From NCBI GenBank assembly GCA_026008535.1, contig BRKX01000014.1:496001-560000 (forward strand): a stretch of DNA of 64,000 bases, given 5' to 3'. The position numbers and the translations under genes were made by a program. The stretch comes from Perilla frutescens. Lineage: Eukaryota; Streptophyta; Magnoliopsida; Lamiales; Lamiaceae. Below the pieces are notes generated by a model. It saw only the letters and a list, made by a program, of their open reading frames with translations. It was not told the DNA's origin and did no database searches. Shown piece after piece: positions 20,567 through 33,244 of this stretch. Position 1 is the first letter of the stretch, and the number at the start of each line of letters is the position of its first letter.

Positions 20567-22737
20567 TACTTTTATATAATTTAACTAATTCTTATTTAAA
20601 TATTATTTTTAGATATAATAATATCAAAACTATCATTAAAACTTTTTTTTTAAAATTTTTTATCCATTTTGAATATTGGAAATTTTCTCCAAAGGTTTCT
20701 GTCCGTTTTGATTTTCTTAATCTAATAAAAAAGAATAAAAACTAAAATCTTAAAACTTAGATTATTTTCGTGTGTGTGTATATATATATATATATATATG
20801 TCATGAAATTTTTTTATTTATTTTCCTTTGATCTATTTTATTAAAAGATATAAATTAAATCGAGAAAATGTCAAAACATTGAAATAAATAAACAAAATAT
20901 AATCGAATTCAAAACCAAAAAAATAATAATTAAACACATTGAAATGAGAATACCCCCCCAAACTACAAAATTTGAGCCCTATATTTTAGAGAACAATATT
21001 TTTTTTATTACAATCAACTGTGTAATTCAAAATGCCATAAATAACCAATAAAATAAATTGAATAATTTTAAAGAAAGAAAAGGAAAGGGGATAGTGGCGA
21101 TAGGTGGGCTCCACATTTGACCAAAACAAGATGAAATCTTGGTACATACATTAGAGATGATATTTAGTTTTTTAACAAATTTTTTAGGCTCCGCTATACT
21201 ATGTACTAAGTAATGATACATACAACTCTTTTGTACCTAAAAAAAATGTCCATTGTGGATGCTCTAAGCTGGGTCATGTACCTTGGAGCTAGATCTCTTG
21301 GAGCTGTGTTTTACAGTGCAAAATGAGTTGGGCGCAGTTTCTTCCAAGTTGGGAAGAAACTCCATTGCGAGTGCCTAAGATAGATAATTGAGTTTCCGCT
21401 TTTTTCGCAGAGTTGAATTGCTTTTGGAAAGTAATCATCACGCGAGATAAGTATTATTACTTTAATACTTAAATAATTTTCCACTTTAATAATTTCATAC
21501 TTTAATAATTTTGCACTTGATATCATCTAGTCACAACTTGTGTGTGTATCGTGTACCAAACTTCAAAATTATTACTTTTACTTTCATTTTTTCTTCAACT
21601 TTATTTCTTTTGGTTCAGTATAACTTTACATTATTATTTAGGGTTCATTCCACCCAATTAGGGATTATAATTTTTTTTAATATTTAATTGATTTTTGGGG
21701 TTGATTATTCTAAACTTAGGGTATATAATTTTTTAAAATTTTAATTTTTAACAATATATATTAATCATGATTAGTTATAATATAATATATTTTATTTTTA
21801 TAAAAAATATTATTAACAATGTATAATTTTAATGTTGGCACACGATTGGCGCACAAAATTACTTACGGATTAGTGCATTATATTGTCTAGTACTACCAAC
21901 TGCAGATTAATAAAGAAGGTCTTCGAGCCTAACTCGTAGAGGCCTCAATAACGATGGTTGAGATATATGTGGAACTTCCTATTGAAATGATTCTTTTAAT
22001 TGGTACTCTTGTATGTCTTCCTATTTTAGAAAAACAAGAACTTAATTTTCAGGAAGAAAGAAACATACGGACAAATTATCAAGTATGCTTTCAATTATTT
22101 GGGCTGCTAATTAAGCACTGCTGTCTGAAAGATAAATAGTCATGGAAGTTAATTCTATTTAAATTGCTGAACAAACAGGATGCAATTTGGTTTAAATTTC
22201 CAATCACACTTCCTTGTGTTTCATCTCTGTTTCATTTTTAAATTCATAATTCTAATAGTATTTATTATAAAATAAAAATTAATTATAACATAAATAATCA
22301 TAGTCAATATTTATAAAAAAAAAATTAAAAAAATATAAAAAATATAATTATGAAAGTTAAAAGTTGAAAATTAAATATTAAAAAATATATATAAATCCAA
22401 GGTGAAAGCCTTAATTAAATCCCAGCCGCTCATCTCAATCAAAAATCCAACGGTCAAATTTAAGATCCCCTTCTCTCTTAATTCAATTGAGCATAGGCAG
22501 TTCAATCAGTAAAAATCGTATCTTGCTCTCTTCTACTTTCTTCAGCTACTTTCAACCTTCTCTTCCGACGCCTCTTCACCGCAAAACACCACTTCTCGTC
22601 GTCACCACCCTTACCATCATCATCGGCATCTTCATTTAATTGAGAGTTCGCAACACATTCATCTTCTGATACTAGCTTGAAATTTGGTAATCAGAAAAAA
22701 AAATCTCAAAATTGTTGCGCGTTGGATTGTTTCGAGT
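19921..22737. other. Spacer between gene 3 and the NLR, including NLR 5' region
   Basis: 19921 to about 21860 matches the 3' flank of gene D (45260-47500), with indels. CA and TA microsatellites lie at 20525-20567 and 20771-20799. From about 22400 the sequence changes to CT-rich, less AT-rich DNA (CTCTCTTCTACTTTCTTCAGC), a plausible promoter and 5' UTR of the NLR. No gene is recognised. Confidence 0.5.
20263..20397 (+). repeat. Direct repeat, copy 1 (copy 2 at 21866-22048)
   Basis: The stretch from GGATTAGTGCATTGTCTAG through CTTCCTATTGAAATGATTC to AAAACAAGAACTTA recurs about 1.6 kb downstream. Copy 2 has an extra segment of about 50 bp (CGAGCCTAACTCGTAGAGGCC...) and opens a 61-residue frame at 21954 containing LPIEMILLIGTL. 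The source is unknown; it may be a shared gene or transposon fragment. A further copy of copy 1 is at 45603-45720. Confidence 0.7.
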
Positions 22738-25700
22738 ATGGCAGAGGCATTTCTTAAAGTTATGATTGATAAACTGAGCTCCCTCATTCAAGAGGAGATC
22801 GGATTGATCATGGGCGTTGACTCGGAGATGAAGAAGCTATCGAGCATCCTCACCACCGTCCAAGCTGTGCTAGAAGATGCTGAAGAGAAGCAAATCGAGA
22901 GCAAACCCATACGAGATTGGCTGCGCAAGCTGAACTGCCTTGCTTATGAAATTGACGACATCTTTGATGAGTGTGAAACTCATGTATCCAGACTCAACCA
23001 CACTCAGAGCAAACTCAGTCGCTACAGCCTCCACAAAATCCTGTATCGACACAAGATTGGTAGGAGGATGAAGAAAGTTACCGATAAATTGGACGCTATT
23101 GCTGCAGAACGCGCTAAGTTTCATCTGCGCGAGATGCCTCTGAATATGCCCAGAGAAGTGGCTGCCGCTCGTGAGACAGGTTCTTTGCTGAATGAGTCCG
23201 GTAAAATTTATGGTAGAGAAGGAGATACAGAGAAGATTGTGAAGATGTTGGTGGAAGATGTGACGGAGAAGCAGGAGATATCCGTGCTTCCAATAATTGG
23301 TGTGGGCGGCCTTGGAAAAACCACTCTTGCTCGAGTAGTCTACAACGATCCGAAAGTGGTGGAACACTTTGAGGAAAGGGTTTGGGTTTGTGTCTCTGAT
23401 AATTTTGAGATAAAGACTTTGGTGAAGGCGATGATTGAATCTGGGACGAAGACTGCAAAAGCTTCGGATCTGCAGCACTTGGATGCTTTGGAGCGGTGCC
23501 TCTGGGAGCTGTTGAGCCAAAAAAGATACCTGCTGGTGTTGGATGATGTTTGGAATGACCAGCAGGAGAAATGGTTCGAGTTGAGGGATATTCTCTCATG
23601 TGGCTCAACCGGCACATCCATCATCGTCACCACACGCCAAAAAAAGGTTGCTGATATAATGGGAACACTTCCAGGTCATTGCCTCAAGGGGCTGTCGGAT
23701 GAGCATTGTTGGATGCTGCTCAGACAATGTGCCTTCGGACAAGAAGAACAGGTGTGTCCGAAGTTGGAAGGAATTGGGAATCAGATTGTGAAGAAGTGCT
23801 CTGGCGTTCCCCTGGCTGCTAAGGCGCTCGGTGGAATTCTACGATTTAAAAGGAGAGAAGAGGAATGGATTCAAGTGAGAGAGAGTGAGATATGGAATCT
23901 GCCACAAGAAGCGTTGATCATGCCAGCTTTGAGATTGAGTTATCACCATCTTCCGTTGGAACTCAGGCAATGCTTTGCTTATTTTGCAGCCTTTCCTAAG
24001 GATCACTCCATTAGAAAAGAAGAATTGATCCTTCTGTGGATGACTCATGGGTTTATTTCATCAAAGGGAACATTACAAGTGGAAGATGTTGGGAATGAAA
24101 TATGTAATGAATTAGTTTTGAGATCTCTTCTGCAATGCACCTCTAGTGAGTATGTTCAGAAATATGAGCATATCAGTATGCATGATCTTGTTCATGATCT
24201 TGCCCAATCAATCATGGAGAACAAAGTTCCAGGAATACAAATTGAAAGAAATATCACAACTGCATCTACTATCCGAGAGGTCAATTTGCTATACAGGTTC
24301 GTCTTCTTTCCTAAATGTTTTCAGCAAAATATGGACACTTCTTCGATCATGGAGCTCACAAGTTTAAGACTATTAGATGCAAGTGAAGTAGGAATAAAAG
24401 ACCTGCCTCAATCCATTGGCAATCTCAAACATTTGCGATACTTGAATTTGTCAAGATCTCAGATTCGTACTCTACCCGACTCATTATGTAGTCTTTGGAA
24501 TTTGAAAATCCTGAATTTGAATGACTGCTGGGAGCTTGTGGCTTTACCTAAGAACATGAGATACTTAGATAATCTCCGACATCTATATTTGGAAAACTGC
24601 TTTTCATTGTCTGAGATGCCCTCTAAAATCAGCGAGTTAAGTGGCCTCAAAACATTGGGTATGTTTGTTGTGGGTCTCAATAGAGGTAACCAACTTGAGG
24701 AACTGCAATGCTTGAAACTAAGCGGAAAGCTAGAGGTTCGGCATTTGGAGAGAGTGAAAGACCATATGGATGCAAAGAAAGCAAATATTGCTGAGAAAAA
24801 GAATCTTAGGGAGTTGAGCTTGTCATGGGAAAGAAACAGTTTATCTAAGTTAGGGGAAGAAGTTGATGAAAAGGTGCTGGAAGCACTTCAACCTCACAAC
24901 AATCTTGAATCTCTAAGTATAAGTGGCTTCGGAGGTAAATATTTTCCACTTTGGATGACAAATTCAGTTCTGGAAAAAGTAATTGAGATTCATATAGAGA
25001 GTTGCAAAAACTGTTTGTATCTTCCAAAACTGGCTGAGCTACCTCTTCTAAAATATTTGCGGTTGAGGAATCTGGCGGTGGAGTACATTATTGAAGATAA
25101 GATAGAAAATGGAAATCCAGTAGAGATACCGTTCATGGCTCTGGAAAGGCTGCATTTAATGAACCTCCCAAATGTGAAGGGGTTCTTCAAGGATCAAGAG
25201 AGCAAAGAAGCTTTCCCAAATCTTAAAGAGCTACGGATTAAGAGTTGCTCTTCATTAATATTGCCACCACTCTCATCCCTGCAAAAGTTGGAGGATCTAG
25301 AATGCAGCAGCTCAACTCTTGCTTTATTCTCTGAGCAGCAGAACACTCTCACTAGACTTAGAGTGATAATTGAGGAGAACATGGCATGTTTCCCAATTGA
25401 AACGGTGGTAAAGTTCACTAATCTCTGGTCATTGACAATTCATGGTGCAAAAGAGATCTCTGTGACAGGAGAAGGTCTGCAAGCATTAAAAAAGCTTAGT
25501 GATTTCGGTATACAAGGTTGTGGGACAATGAGATGTTTGCCAGAAGGGTTTTTGCAGTACCTTACTGCTCTCACGAGTCTACATGTATCCAATTGCCCAG
25601 AAATTGTAGAGCTGCCAGAAGAGATTAAACATCTCCAGAATCTTATGAACATCGGGCTGTCCTTTCTTCCCAAGATGAAGTGTTTACCTGAAGCCTTACA

Positions 25701-25959
25701 GTACCTCTCCTCACTGCGAAGTCTACACCTAAGCTGGCTTCGTGAGATGGAATCACTCCCAGACTGGTTAGGGCAGCATGCATCTCTCCATAACCTGTAC
25801 CTTCAACACTGCCCAAAGCTTGTATCACTTCCACCTCTGCCAAATCTCAAATATCTAATTGTCCGTGGATGCCCAGAACTGGAAAGGCGATGCCAGAGAG
25901 GAACTGGAGAGGACTGGCACAAGATTGCCCACATTCGTCGACTCCGAATTGGTTGCTAA
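22738..25959 (+). CDS. CC-NBS-LRR disease-resistance protein (RGA type)
   Basis: Single exon, 1073 aa. ATG at 22738 (MAEAFLKVMIDKLSSL) is the usual start of this family; the frame is open further upstream only with non-ATG codons. There is an N-terminal coiled coil with the EDVID-like YEIDDIFDE near residue 70. NB-ARC: P-loop GVGGLGKTT at 188-196, RNBS-A with VWVCVSDNF near 211, kinase-2 LLVLDDVW near 264, RNBS-B TSIIVTTR near 291, GVPLAAKA near 356, CFAYFAAFPKD near 411 and MHD at 481-483. Leucine-rich repeats run from about 510 to the end, finishing GEDWHKIAHI as in RGA proteins. All nucleotide-binding motifs are intact, so it is probably a functional intracellular immune receptor. The effector is unknown. 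A shortened copy of its LRR region is fused into gene A. Confidence 0.93.
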   Translation: MAEAFLKVMIDKLSSLIQEEIGLIMGVDSEMKKLSSILTTVQAVLEDAEEKQIESKPIRDWLRKLNCLAYEIDDIFDECETHVSRLNHTQSKLSRYSLHKILYRHKIGRRMKKVTDKLDAIAAERAKFHLREMPLNMPREVAAARETGSLLNESGKIYGREGDTEKIVKMLVEDVTEKQEISVLPIIGVGGLGKTTLARVVYNDPKVVEHFEERVWVCVSDNFEIKTLVKAMIESGTKTAKASDLQHLDALERCLWELLSQKRYLLVLDDVWNDQQEKWFELRDILSCGSTGTSIIVTTRQKKVADIMGTLPGHCLKGLSDEHCWMLLRQCAFGQEEQVCPKLEGIGNQIVKKCSGVPLAAKALGGILRFKRREEEWIQVRESEIWNLPQEALIMPALRLSYHHLPLELRQCFAYFAAFPKDHSIRKEELILLWMTHGFISSKGTLQVEDVGNEICNELVLRSLLQCTSSEYVQKYEHISMHDLVHDLAQSIMENKVPGIQIERNITTASTIREVNLLYRFVFFPKCFQQNMDTSSIMELTSLRLLDASEVGIKDLPQSIGNLKHLRYLNLSRSQIRTLPDSLCSLWNLKILNLNDCWELVALPKNMRYLDNLRHLYLENCFSLSEMPSKISELSGLKTLGMFVVGLNRGNQLEELQCLKLSGKLEVRHLERVKDHMDAKKANIAEKKNLRELSLSWERNSLSKLGEEVDEKVLEALQPHNNLESLSISGFGGKYFPLWMTNSVLEKVIEIHIESCKNCLYLPKLAELPLLKYLRLRNLAVEYIIEDKIENGNPVEIPFMALERLHLMNLPNVKGFFKDQESKEAFPNLKELRIKSCSSLILPPLSSLQKLEDLECSSSTLALFSEQQNTLTRLRVIIEENMACFPIETVVKFTNLWSLTIHGAKEISVTGEGLQALKKLSDFGIQGCGTMRCLPEGFLQYLTALTSLHVSNCPEIVELPEEIKHLQNLMNIGLSFLPKMKCLPEALQYLSSLRSLHLSWLREMESLPDWLGQHASLHNLYLQHCPKLVSLPPLPNLKYLIVRGCPELERRCQRGTGEDWHKIAHIRRLRIGC

Positions 25960-26633
25960 TTATCAGGTATTAATTGCTGCTGCTTCAGATGCTTCACTTC
26001 ATTTCTTTTCTTTTCCCAAAGAAGTTGAAGTGCATATTAGATTCCCACCTGATCTTGGCGAGAAAGACAACGGCACAGATTTTATAATTTCACTCATTTT
26101 GGTAGAACACAGATTGAGTCTGATTTTTTTTCATTTTGTTTTATTTTAATTTTTGCATCAAGAATATATAATTAAATTATTTTAAATTTTTGCAGTGACG
26201 TGACGGAATCATAATTTTTTTTTTCCAGGGGAACACAGAACTATTTAAATTTAAACTATTGTATCACAGAACGTTCGGCTCTTTCATATTTCATGCTTTC
26301 TTGTGCAACATGTAAAGAATAATTAGATATTTTGTATTTTTTTGTGCAATATAGAGAGAATATATATATAGCTAGTGAGGGTACGGGTAATTTGTGACTT
26401 TTTTGTATTTAATTTTTTTCTTTTTCTATACCTGTTTCGTTCCACTAATACATTGATTTTCATTTCTCTCTCTTATTCTCCATGGTGAAATAATGTATTT
26501 TTTCACGTCATTCAACACCTAATAAATATAATTGAAATAAAAATAAGAAATGCATTTTTGAGGCCACATTAAAAATAAAGCCAAGAATAAAATAACTTCA
26601 ACAAAATTTTTAAAAAAAATCAGAAAAAAATAT
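25960..26633. other. 3' flank of the NLR
   Basis: AT-rich sequence with no gene. The first 200 bp remain partly open in another frame but show no family resemblance; this is probably 3' UTR. Confidence 0.5.
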
Positions 26634-27066
26634 CACTACAAATTAAGCTTTTTAGTTGCAGCTTACAGGAAGGACTCACGATTAATCTTCTTCAATACAG
26701 CCCCTTGTTTTTCCAATTTTGTTTTAAAATTTTCTATACAATATAAAAATCGCATATATAACGGTAAACAACCTTTACTAAAATAAAACACGCACATATG
26801 TAACGGTTTATCCTGGTTTATTGATAAACCGTTACGTATAGGCTCTAAAAACACGTACATATGTAATGGTTATATAGAAACTGTTAAGTATGATAAATTA
26901 AAATGCAACAGTTTACTAGTAACCGTTACATATACTAGTGCATATACGCACATACATAACGGTTTTCTGAAAGAAAAAAAAAACCGTTACGTATGCGTCA
27001 TTTGTAACGGTTTTAGTTAAAAACTGTTATGTATTTAATGTTATGTATTTGTATTTTTGTAGTAGT
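26634..27066. mobile_element. Small CACTA-like non-autonomous element
   Basis: It starts CACTACAAATTAAG and ends TTTTTGTAGTAGTG, imperfect inverted CACTA ends. The interior has repeated AACGGTTT / AAACCGTTACGTAT units in both orientations, the subterminal repeats expected of CACTA elements, with ACATATGTAACGG recurring. No clear 3-bp target duplication could be fixed. No coding sequence. Confidence 0.5.
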
Positions 27067-28165
27067 GTTGTATATTTATGATTTTATTTAATATTTCTAA
27101 TTTGTTGGTTATAACTGATAGGTTTAACAGTACGTTTGAAATAATTAGTCAAACTATTTTATTTTTAAAATAAGAAATTTTATAACACTTCTTGATGTGT
27201 TTATAAAGGAACTTGGATCCTCTACAGTGCAAGTAGGCCAAAACGTAACATAAACAACTAATTGTATTTAATAATTATCATTACATATAATAATTAATAC
27301 AAGTTTTGGCTTCTTAAGATTCATTCAATTGAAAATTTCACCTAGTGTAAATTTAATTTTTAAAATATATAGTCAACACAATATATATTATAAATTTGCA
27401 TCATATAAGATTTTTATATTTATGGAAACATATTAATATATAATCATTTAATTACAAAGAAGAACATTAGTTTTTTAATATAAAATATTGTTGTTCTTTT
27501 TTGGAAAGTGCAAATTAAAAGGGCGGGAAAACTATATTTTTCTATTTTCGAATGTGGACTTGGTATTATATATTATATAGATATAGATTTTCTGCTCACA
27601 TGTAAATTAAAAATATATATGAAGACAATATGATAAAGCTAAACTTTCAATATTACCTTTATTTAAGATTTATGGCTTAAAAAAAATTAAGTGGTTAATT
27701 TTTTATCTTCATGATCTAACAAGAATGTATTTATACATTACTGTGAAATTGTTTAATACTCTTATAATAATGAGATTATGTAATTGAGACATCCCAAAAT
27801 AATAATATGAACTATATAATTGAGATAAAAGAACTGAATTTTACTTCATTCTATTACCAAGAAGGTAGCTTGTCTGAATTTTCTTCGCAAAACAGATCAT
27901 CAATGCTCTATGGTCAATTATTAATATAATCTTGTATGAATATAAAAAACACAAAGTTATTGAAATATCAAACCGGCCATACTTGTAGCGATCATTAGTC
28001 TTAGGTGATAGAGCTTAATTACAAAAGTCTTGTTTGGCGTCGTTTGCTTTTATTAATTATTGCGAAAGAAAAAGTCTTACTACCTATCATTAATTTACAC
28101 TCGTTTATGAAAAGACTCAAACGATTTAATCAAAGTCAAAGATGAAGCTTAATTATCGTTGTGTT
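27067..28165. other. 5' flank of pseudogene B
   Basis: No gene. A worn Stowaway-like copy lies near 27575-27835. The conserved family 5' flank runs from about 27970 to the start. Compared with the paralogues, about 20 bp just before the start (GGCCTAAGAGAATTAAGAG) are missing, so an ATG at 28142 is also in frame. Confidence 0.5.
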
Positions 28166-28422
28166 ATGGCAGCTGAAACTCTCCTCCTTAGCATTAGCCT
28201 TAGGTGTTCATCACTGTTGATGATTGTTTTATTATGTCAATATTTCTTTCAAATCTCTTCTGCTAAACCTAATTCCTGCACCCCTTCTTCCTGCGGCATC
28301 TTTCGCAATATTAGCCACCCTTTCCGGCTCAAGGATGATCCCAACCACTGTGGTGATCGGAGAGCTGAACTAACATGCGACAACAATGTCACCTTCATCT
28401 ATCTCGACTCTCAGAAATACTA

Positions 28423-29926
28423 TGCGCAATCCCGGGTAAAACACATGTAATTACCGCTACTACCCGTTGTGCCCACACTAGCAGAAAGATAAAAAATCGA
28501 ATCCCTATGGCCAAATATGGGTAATTGTCACTTTGAGGGTTAACCGGTTATAGAAAATGGATACGATCGGCCACTTCCCAATCACTTCTTACATTATATC
28601 GTCTAGATGATACGATCGGCACCTAGGGACCTAACTATACAGGAACCTAAGGAGAGAATCACACAAAGGTTTTGCAAGTATAGCAGCTTTGAGGGCAAAA
28701 GTGACCCGATTCTAGTAGGTTTGACACGGTCTTGTGCCTGCATATACTACTCAATCTTAACTACCAAGGCTGTCACCCCCGGACTTGTTACTATGCGGGT
28801 ATCGAGGCATGGGTCACCTATACACTCCCACGTAACTAACACTAGTACCAGTTAATCAGAAATGCGCTCTTTCATCTCCAACCACCCTTTACCTATGTCT
28901 AAGTGAAAAACAAGTTAAGATTGTGAACCCTTAAGGCGTTAAAGTCCGATTACCTCATGCACATATTCTACCCTTAGACCATTACTTTGACTTGAACAGT
29001 GGATACTTAGCCACTAAACATAGAAATAGAAGTAAAAGAAATGATAAAAGACATCTTACTTGGAAAGAAAATAACTCGATTAACTTATGGGCCCAACCCC
29101 ATTTTTGCCAACAAAATAACTGAACTACCTTTATGCAGGCAAACCGCCAGCTTCAGGCAGACAGAATATCCAGGAAATAAACTAAGTACGAAAACGGTAA
29201 ATTGTATCTTTGCGGTGCAGAACGAGTGTCATATGAAAAACAGGTAAAAGTATTTATAGCAACTGAATTAAGGCTTCAAGCAGCCCAGATTTCACCCACG
29301 CAGGGGTTCTTGCACTCCTCCACTTCCTCATGTTCATGCTCCATGTTCTTCCTTGATTTTAGGAGTGGTAGCAACAAACCCTAGCGCCTCCAGTAGCTTC
29401 CTGATGTCCCCACTTCCTTCCCAACGTGTTTAGACCTCCCCAAGACTCGGAACTGACCGCCACATCACCTCCACGTGCATATAGGAGCTGTCCCGCGATT
29501 CTGTTGCGTAATTCTCGCAACAACCTTGACTGGGTCCTCGGCAGGCAAATCAGTCCTTTATGGCCTCAGCATAAATAGCACTTGTCTGTGTCTGTTGTGG
29601 TGGTTTTGTGCCCTCATTCTCCTGTAATCAGCTTTACCCCCAAAACTAGACTAGACTATATACAAAACACTTATAAAGGGTGTAAAAAGATAAAGGAAAA
29701 AACACGAATTTGAGTCTTCATCACACCCACACACTTGGACTATACTTGTCCTCAAGTATGAATGCAACTTTAACTCGAAACAACAACAAACAGAAGACTC
29801 AAATGACTCAAAACAAGACAATACAGCATATGAATCATAAGTTGATAAAGGGCATAACAGTTGGTCATAATGATATAGGCAAATCGAATCAATCAAACTC
29901 AGGCTACTATTGTAGTGTACACTCAA
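28423..29926 (-). mobile_element. Truncated LTR retrotransposon (gypsy, Tat/Athila-like 3' end) in exon 1 of gene B
   Basis: Read on the minus strand: an internal 3' fragment (29926-29631) containing GAGGACAAGTATAGTCCAAG and TGTGTGGG, a motif typical of Tat/Athila elements before the 3' LTR; a polypurine tract GGGGGTAAAGC (about 29631-29641); then a putative LTR starting TGATTACAGG at 29630 and ending GGGATTGCGCA at 28423-28425, about 1.2 kb. The 5' part of the element is missing. No target duplication is recognisable because the exon was also deleted. Confidence 0.6.
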
Positions 29927-31303
29927 CTCGAACTCGAACAACAACGTTTCACTTTCAGAAATCCACCAATGTCTCTTGTATGGATTTGAACTCACCTTCT
30001 GTCCCACGTGCAGTTCTTCAATGACAGCGTGGGGTAAGAATATGTTTTTTTTTTCTTTTTTTTTGAATAAAAATTGTGTGGGGGGGCATGATGTATATAT
30101 TTTTATATGAATGCATATTGTTTATTTATTTAATTAATTTTTAATTTATACTCCATATTAATTGTGATTGAATGTCGTTATTTTTATTTAATATTTTTCT
30201 ATTTTTATTTAGAATGTAGAGTTTTTCTAAAATAAAATCATGTTGGTAATTTTTTCATTTACTTTCAATGAAGCTAATATTTATTAAATATTAATTTACA
30301 TTATTAAAATTAGAAGAAAAAAGTTAAAAGAGTGGAATAATGTCAACTCTTAGAAAAAGAAAATGATATAGTACATTAGTGAAAATAACATTGTCTCTAT
30401 CTCGTAAATAAGCCTGAAAGTCAATAGCTTTGTTATATATCATTGTCGCCCTCCCCCCCAAAAAAAATTTGGATATGCCACTGCCTATGTATATGTGGAT
30501 GGGTGTGGGTCGTTGTGATTAATTGATGTTGATGATTTTCTTTCTAAAACTTCATGTTATCCTCTTATATTCATGGGTGTGAGAAGTGTATATATCTGAT
30601 TTCCATCATCTCGTACTGCATTGCCTCAGAGTCTAACATTCTGTCATTTGTACCATGTGCATATTAATTAATCATATATCATTTAAGAGTTCCTCTCTTT
30701 TGCTAATGCTTTGTATTCTGGAAAATGCAGATATATTTAGAGGCTACTTCTTACCAAGTAAGGATTCTCACACTTTCAATTTTAACATATTCTCTTAATA
30801 TATAATCCTGATCACTATGGTGTATATCTGCAGATATTGTATCTATTCTTTTGTGCACTCTAGGTCTATTATGTGCATGGGTAAGCCCTCCTATAATGAT
30901 CATCATTGGATTCGCTGCTGTATCAGGACTCTTATATCTTGCCTTCTATCTATTATACTGGGAGATCGAAGTAAACAACTGTAAGAATCCTTACATTCCT
31001 CTGTTTCAAATACTCAAAATTATATTTATGTTCTTCTTTGCTTATCATGTATTTTGTGTGCTTGCAGATCCTCCTGTTGTATATGTTCCTTTACTAACCC
31101 TAGGTGCGCTCTTAATTTATGTTGCTTTTATTATTTCAAGTTGTCTTCTATAAAATCATTTATTCTATTTGTCGGGATTGAAATATAGAAGATCGGAAAA
31201 GGGACTTAATTTTGTAGATCTTCCAAATCATGACTCAGACTCTTGCTTTTATATTTTTTGTTAGAATGAGTGAATTAATGATCAGACAATGAAACAGGCA
31301 TGA

Positions 31304-31408
<105 letters not shown>

Positions 31409-32912
31409 CTCATGCATGGCAGATTTCATCATCTTGGCACCAAGGTTCATCATTTTCCTTTTGGCGGTGTGGTTTTTGATTTATAAATTTCGAAGAAGGC
31501 ATTTTTCTGAATATCACTTGATAGAAAGTTTCTTACAAAGTGACAACAAAATGATGCCAATCAAATATTCATATTCGGACATTAAGAAGATGACCAAAGG
31601 TTTTCAAGTTAAACTAGGTGAAGGTGGCTAAGGTTCTGTTTACAAAGGGAAGCTCCGAAGTGGACATGAAGTAGGAGTTAAAATGCTCGGAAAATCCAAA
31701 GCAAATGGTCAAGACTTTATCAATGAAATTGCAACTATTGGAAGGATTCACCATGTCAATGTCGTCAAACAAGTTGGATATTGTGCACAAGGGAATAAGC
31801 GGGCACTTGTCTATGATTTCATGACCAATGGTTCACTTGAAAAATACCTTTTCAATCAAGAAAAAATGAATTCCTTGAATTGGGATACAAAGTTTGAGAT
31901 TGCAATTGGAGTTGCTCGCGGGATTGAGTATTTGCACCTAGGGTGCGACATCCAGATCCTGCATTTTGACATCAAACCTCATAATATACTTCTTGATGAT
32001 AAGTTCATCCCGAAAATATCTGATTTTGGGCTAGCAAAAGTTTGCTCCATAGATAAGAATGCAGTAACCATGACGGTTGCTAGAGGAACCATCGGTTATG
32101 TTGCTCCTGAATTGATCAGTAGAAGTATCGGTGCAGTCACTAACAAGGCTGATGTGTATAGTTTTGGTATGTTGCCGATGGAATTGGTGGGTTTAAACAG
32201 ACACTTGATTGGAAACAATGGGGATTCTTGCCAGTATTTTCCGTACTGGATTTATGATTGCTTTAGCCAAGGAAAAGACATTGACATTGAAAAAGCGGAT
32301 GAAAATGATGATAGTGAGGAGAATGATGGTACGAGGAAACTTGTTCGCAAGATAACAATAGTTGCATTATGGTGCATACAGATGAATCCAGATGATCGTC
32401 CACCAATGAATAAAGTGCTGGAAATGTTGAATGGTGATGTTGACCGTTTGCAACTTCCTAATTATCCCTCTCATATGTCAACCCAAATTGAAGTAAATGT
32501 GGATCAAACTATAATATGTTCGACTGATTCTCTACCCTTGCTAAGTCATGATGATGTTTCGTCATGTGTAGAGATTAAGATCCAAGAGTGACAAAATGTG
32601 CAACAACAGTCCTGGGCATATAAAAGCTTGAATGAGTTGTAATTGACATGCTGGAATGTATCCCTTTGTTTAAAATATAAGAATTATGTATGTCGGTATT
32701 ATTAGGAGTTGCAACCATTTTCTCTATAGTTTAGTCAAATTCGAATCTATTTTGTTTGTTGGATAATGTAGGTTGTCAATTAATTAATATAATTACAAGT
32801 TTTTAGAAGTAAATTTATGCAAATGTGTTGAGCCCATTTAATTATGTGTATTTATCTATTAGTACAGAACCCTTAATTGGTTGAGTTAGCAAATATATTC
32901 TTGAAGGGATAG

Positions 32913-33244
32913 AGAAACTGTGGTAAATTTACCACAGTTTTATCCCAACCGTCCTAATTTTACCATGGTTATATATCTAAATCGTCGTAATTTTACCATG
33001 GTTTTAATAAAACTGTGGTAAACTTACCACGGTTTTAACCTAACTGTTGTAATTTTACCACGGTGTATATTAAATCGTTGTTAATTTATGATGGTTTTAT
33101 AAAAACCGTGGTAAAATTACCACGGTGAATAACCGTGGTGTATGGACGTGCGAAATTATAATGGTACGGTGGCCTAGATCAAGGTTGTAATTTCTCATAC
33201 ACGATGATTATTACCGAGGGTCTATGTTATTTTTTCTTGTAGTG
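32913..33244. mobile_element. CACTA-like terminal fragment (copy B)
   Basis: Same element and insertion site as 3903-4266, ending TTTTTCTTGTAGTG. It lacks one 31-bp repeat unit that copy A has at about 4111-4141. Confidence 0.55.

Noticed and set aside
21249..21378. Possible MITE with GGATGCTC-like ends (CATTGTGGATGCTCT and CCATTGCGAGTGCC)
   Set aside because: Both candidate ends point the same way rather than being inverted, so an intact element could not be supported.
22870..23633. Long minus-strand open frames inside the NLR
   Set aside because: They are shadows of the NLR coding sequence; the plus strand has all NB-ARC motifs in order.
25859..26149. Frame overlapping the NLR end
   Set aside because: Overlaps the NLR C terminus out of frame and runs into 3' UTR-like sequence; no family resemblance.
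28607..29384. Plus-strand open frames between the halves of gene B
   Set aside because: They lie in the antisense strand of an LTR and match no protein family; treated as chance frames.
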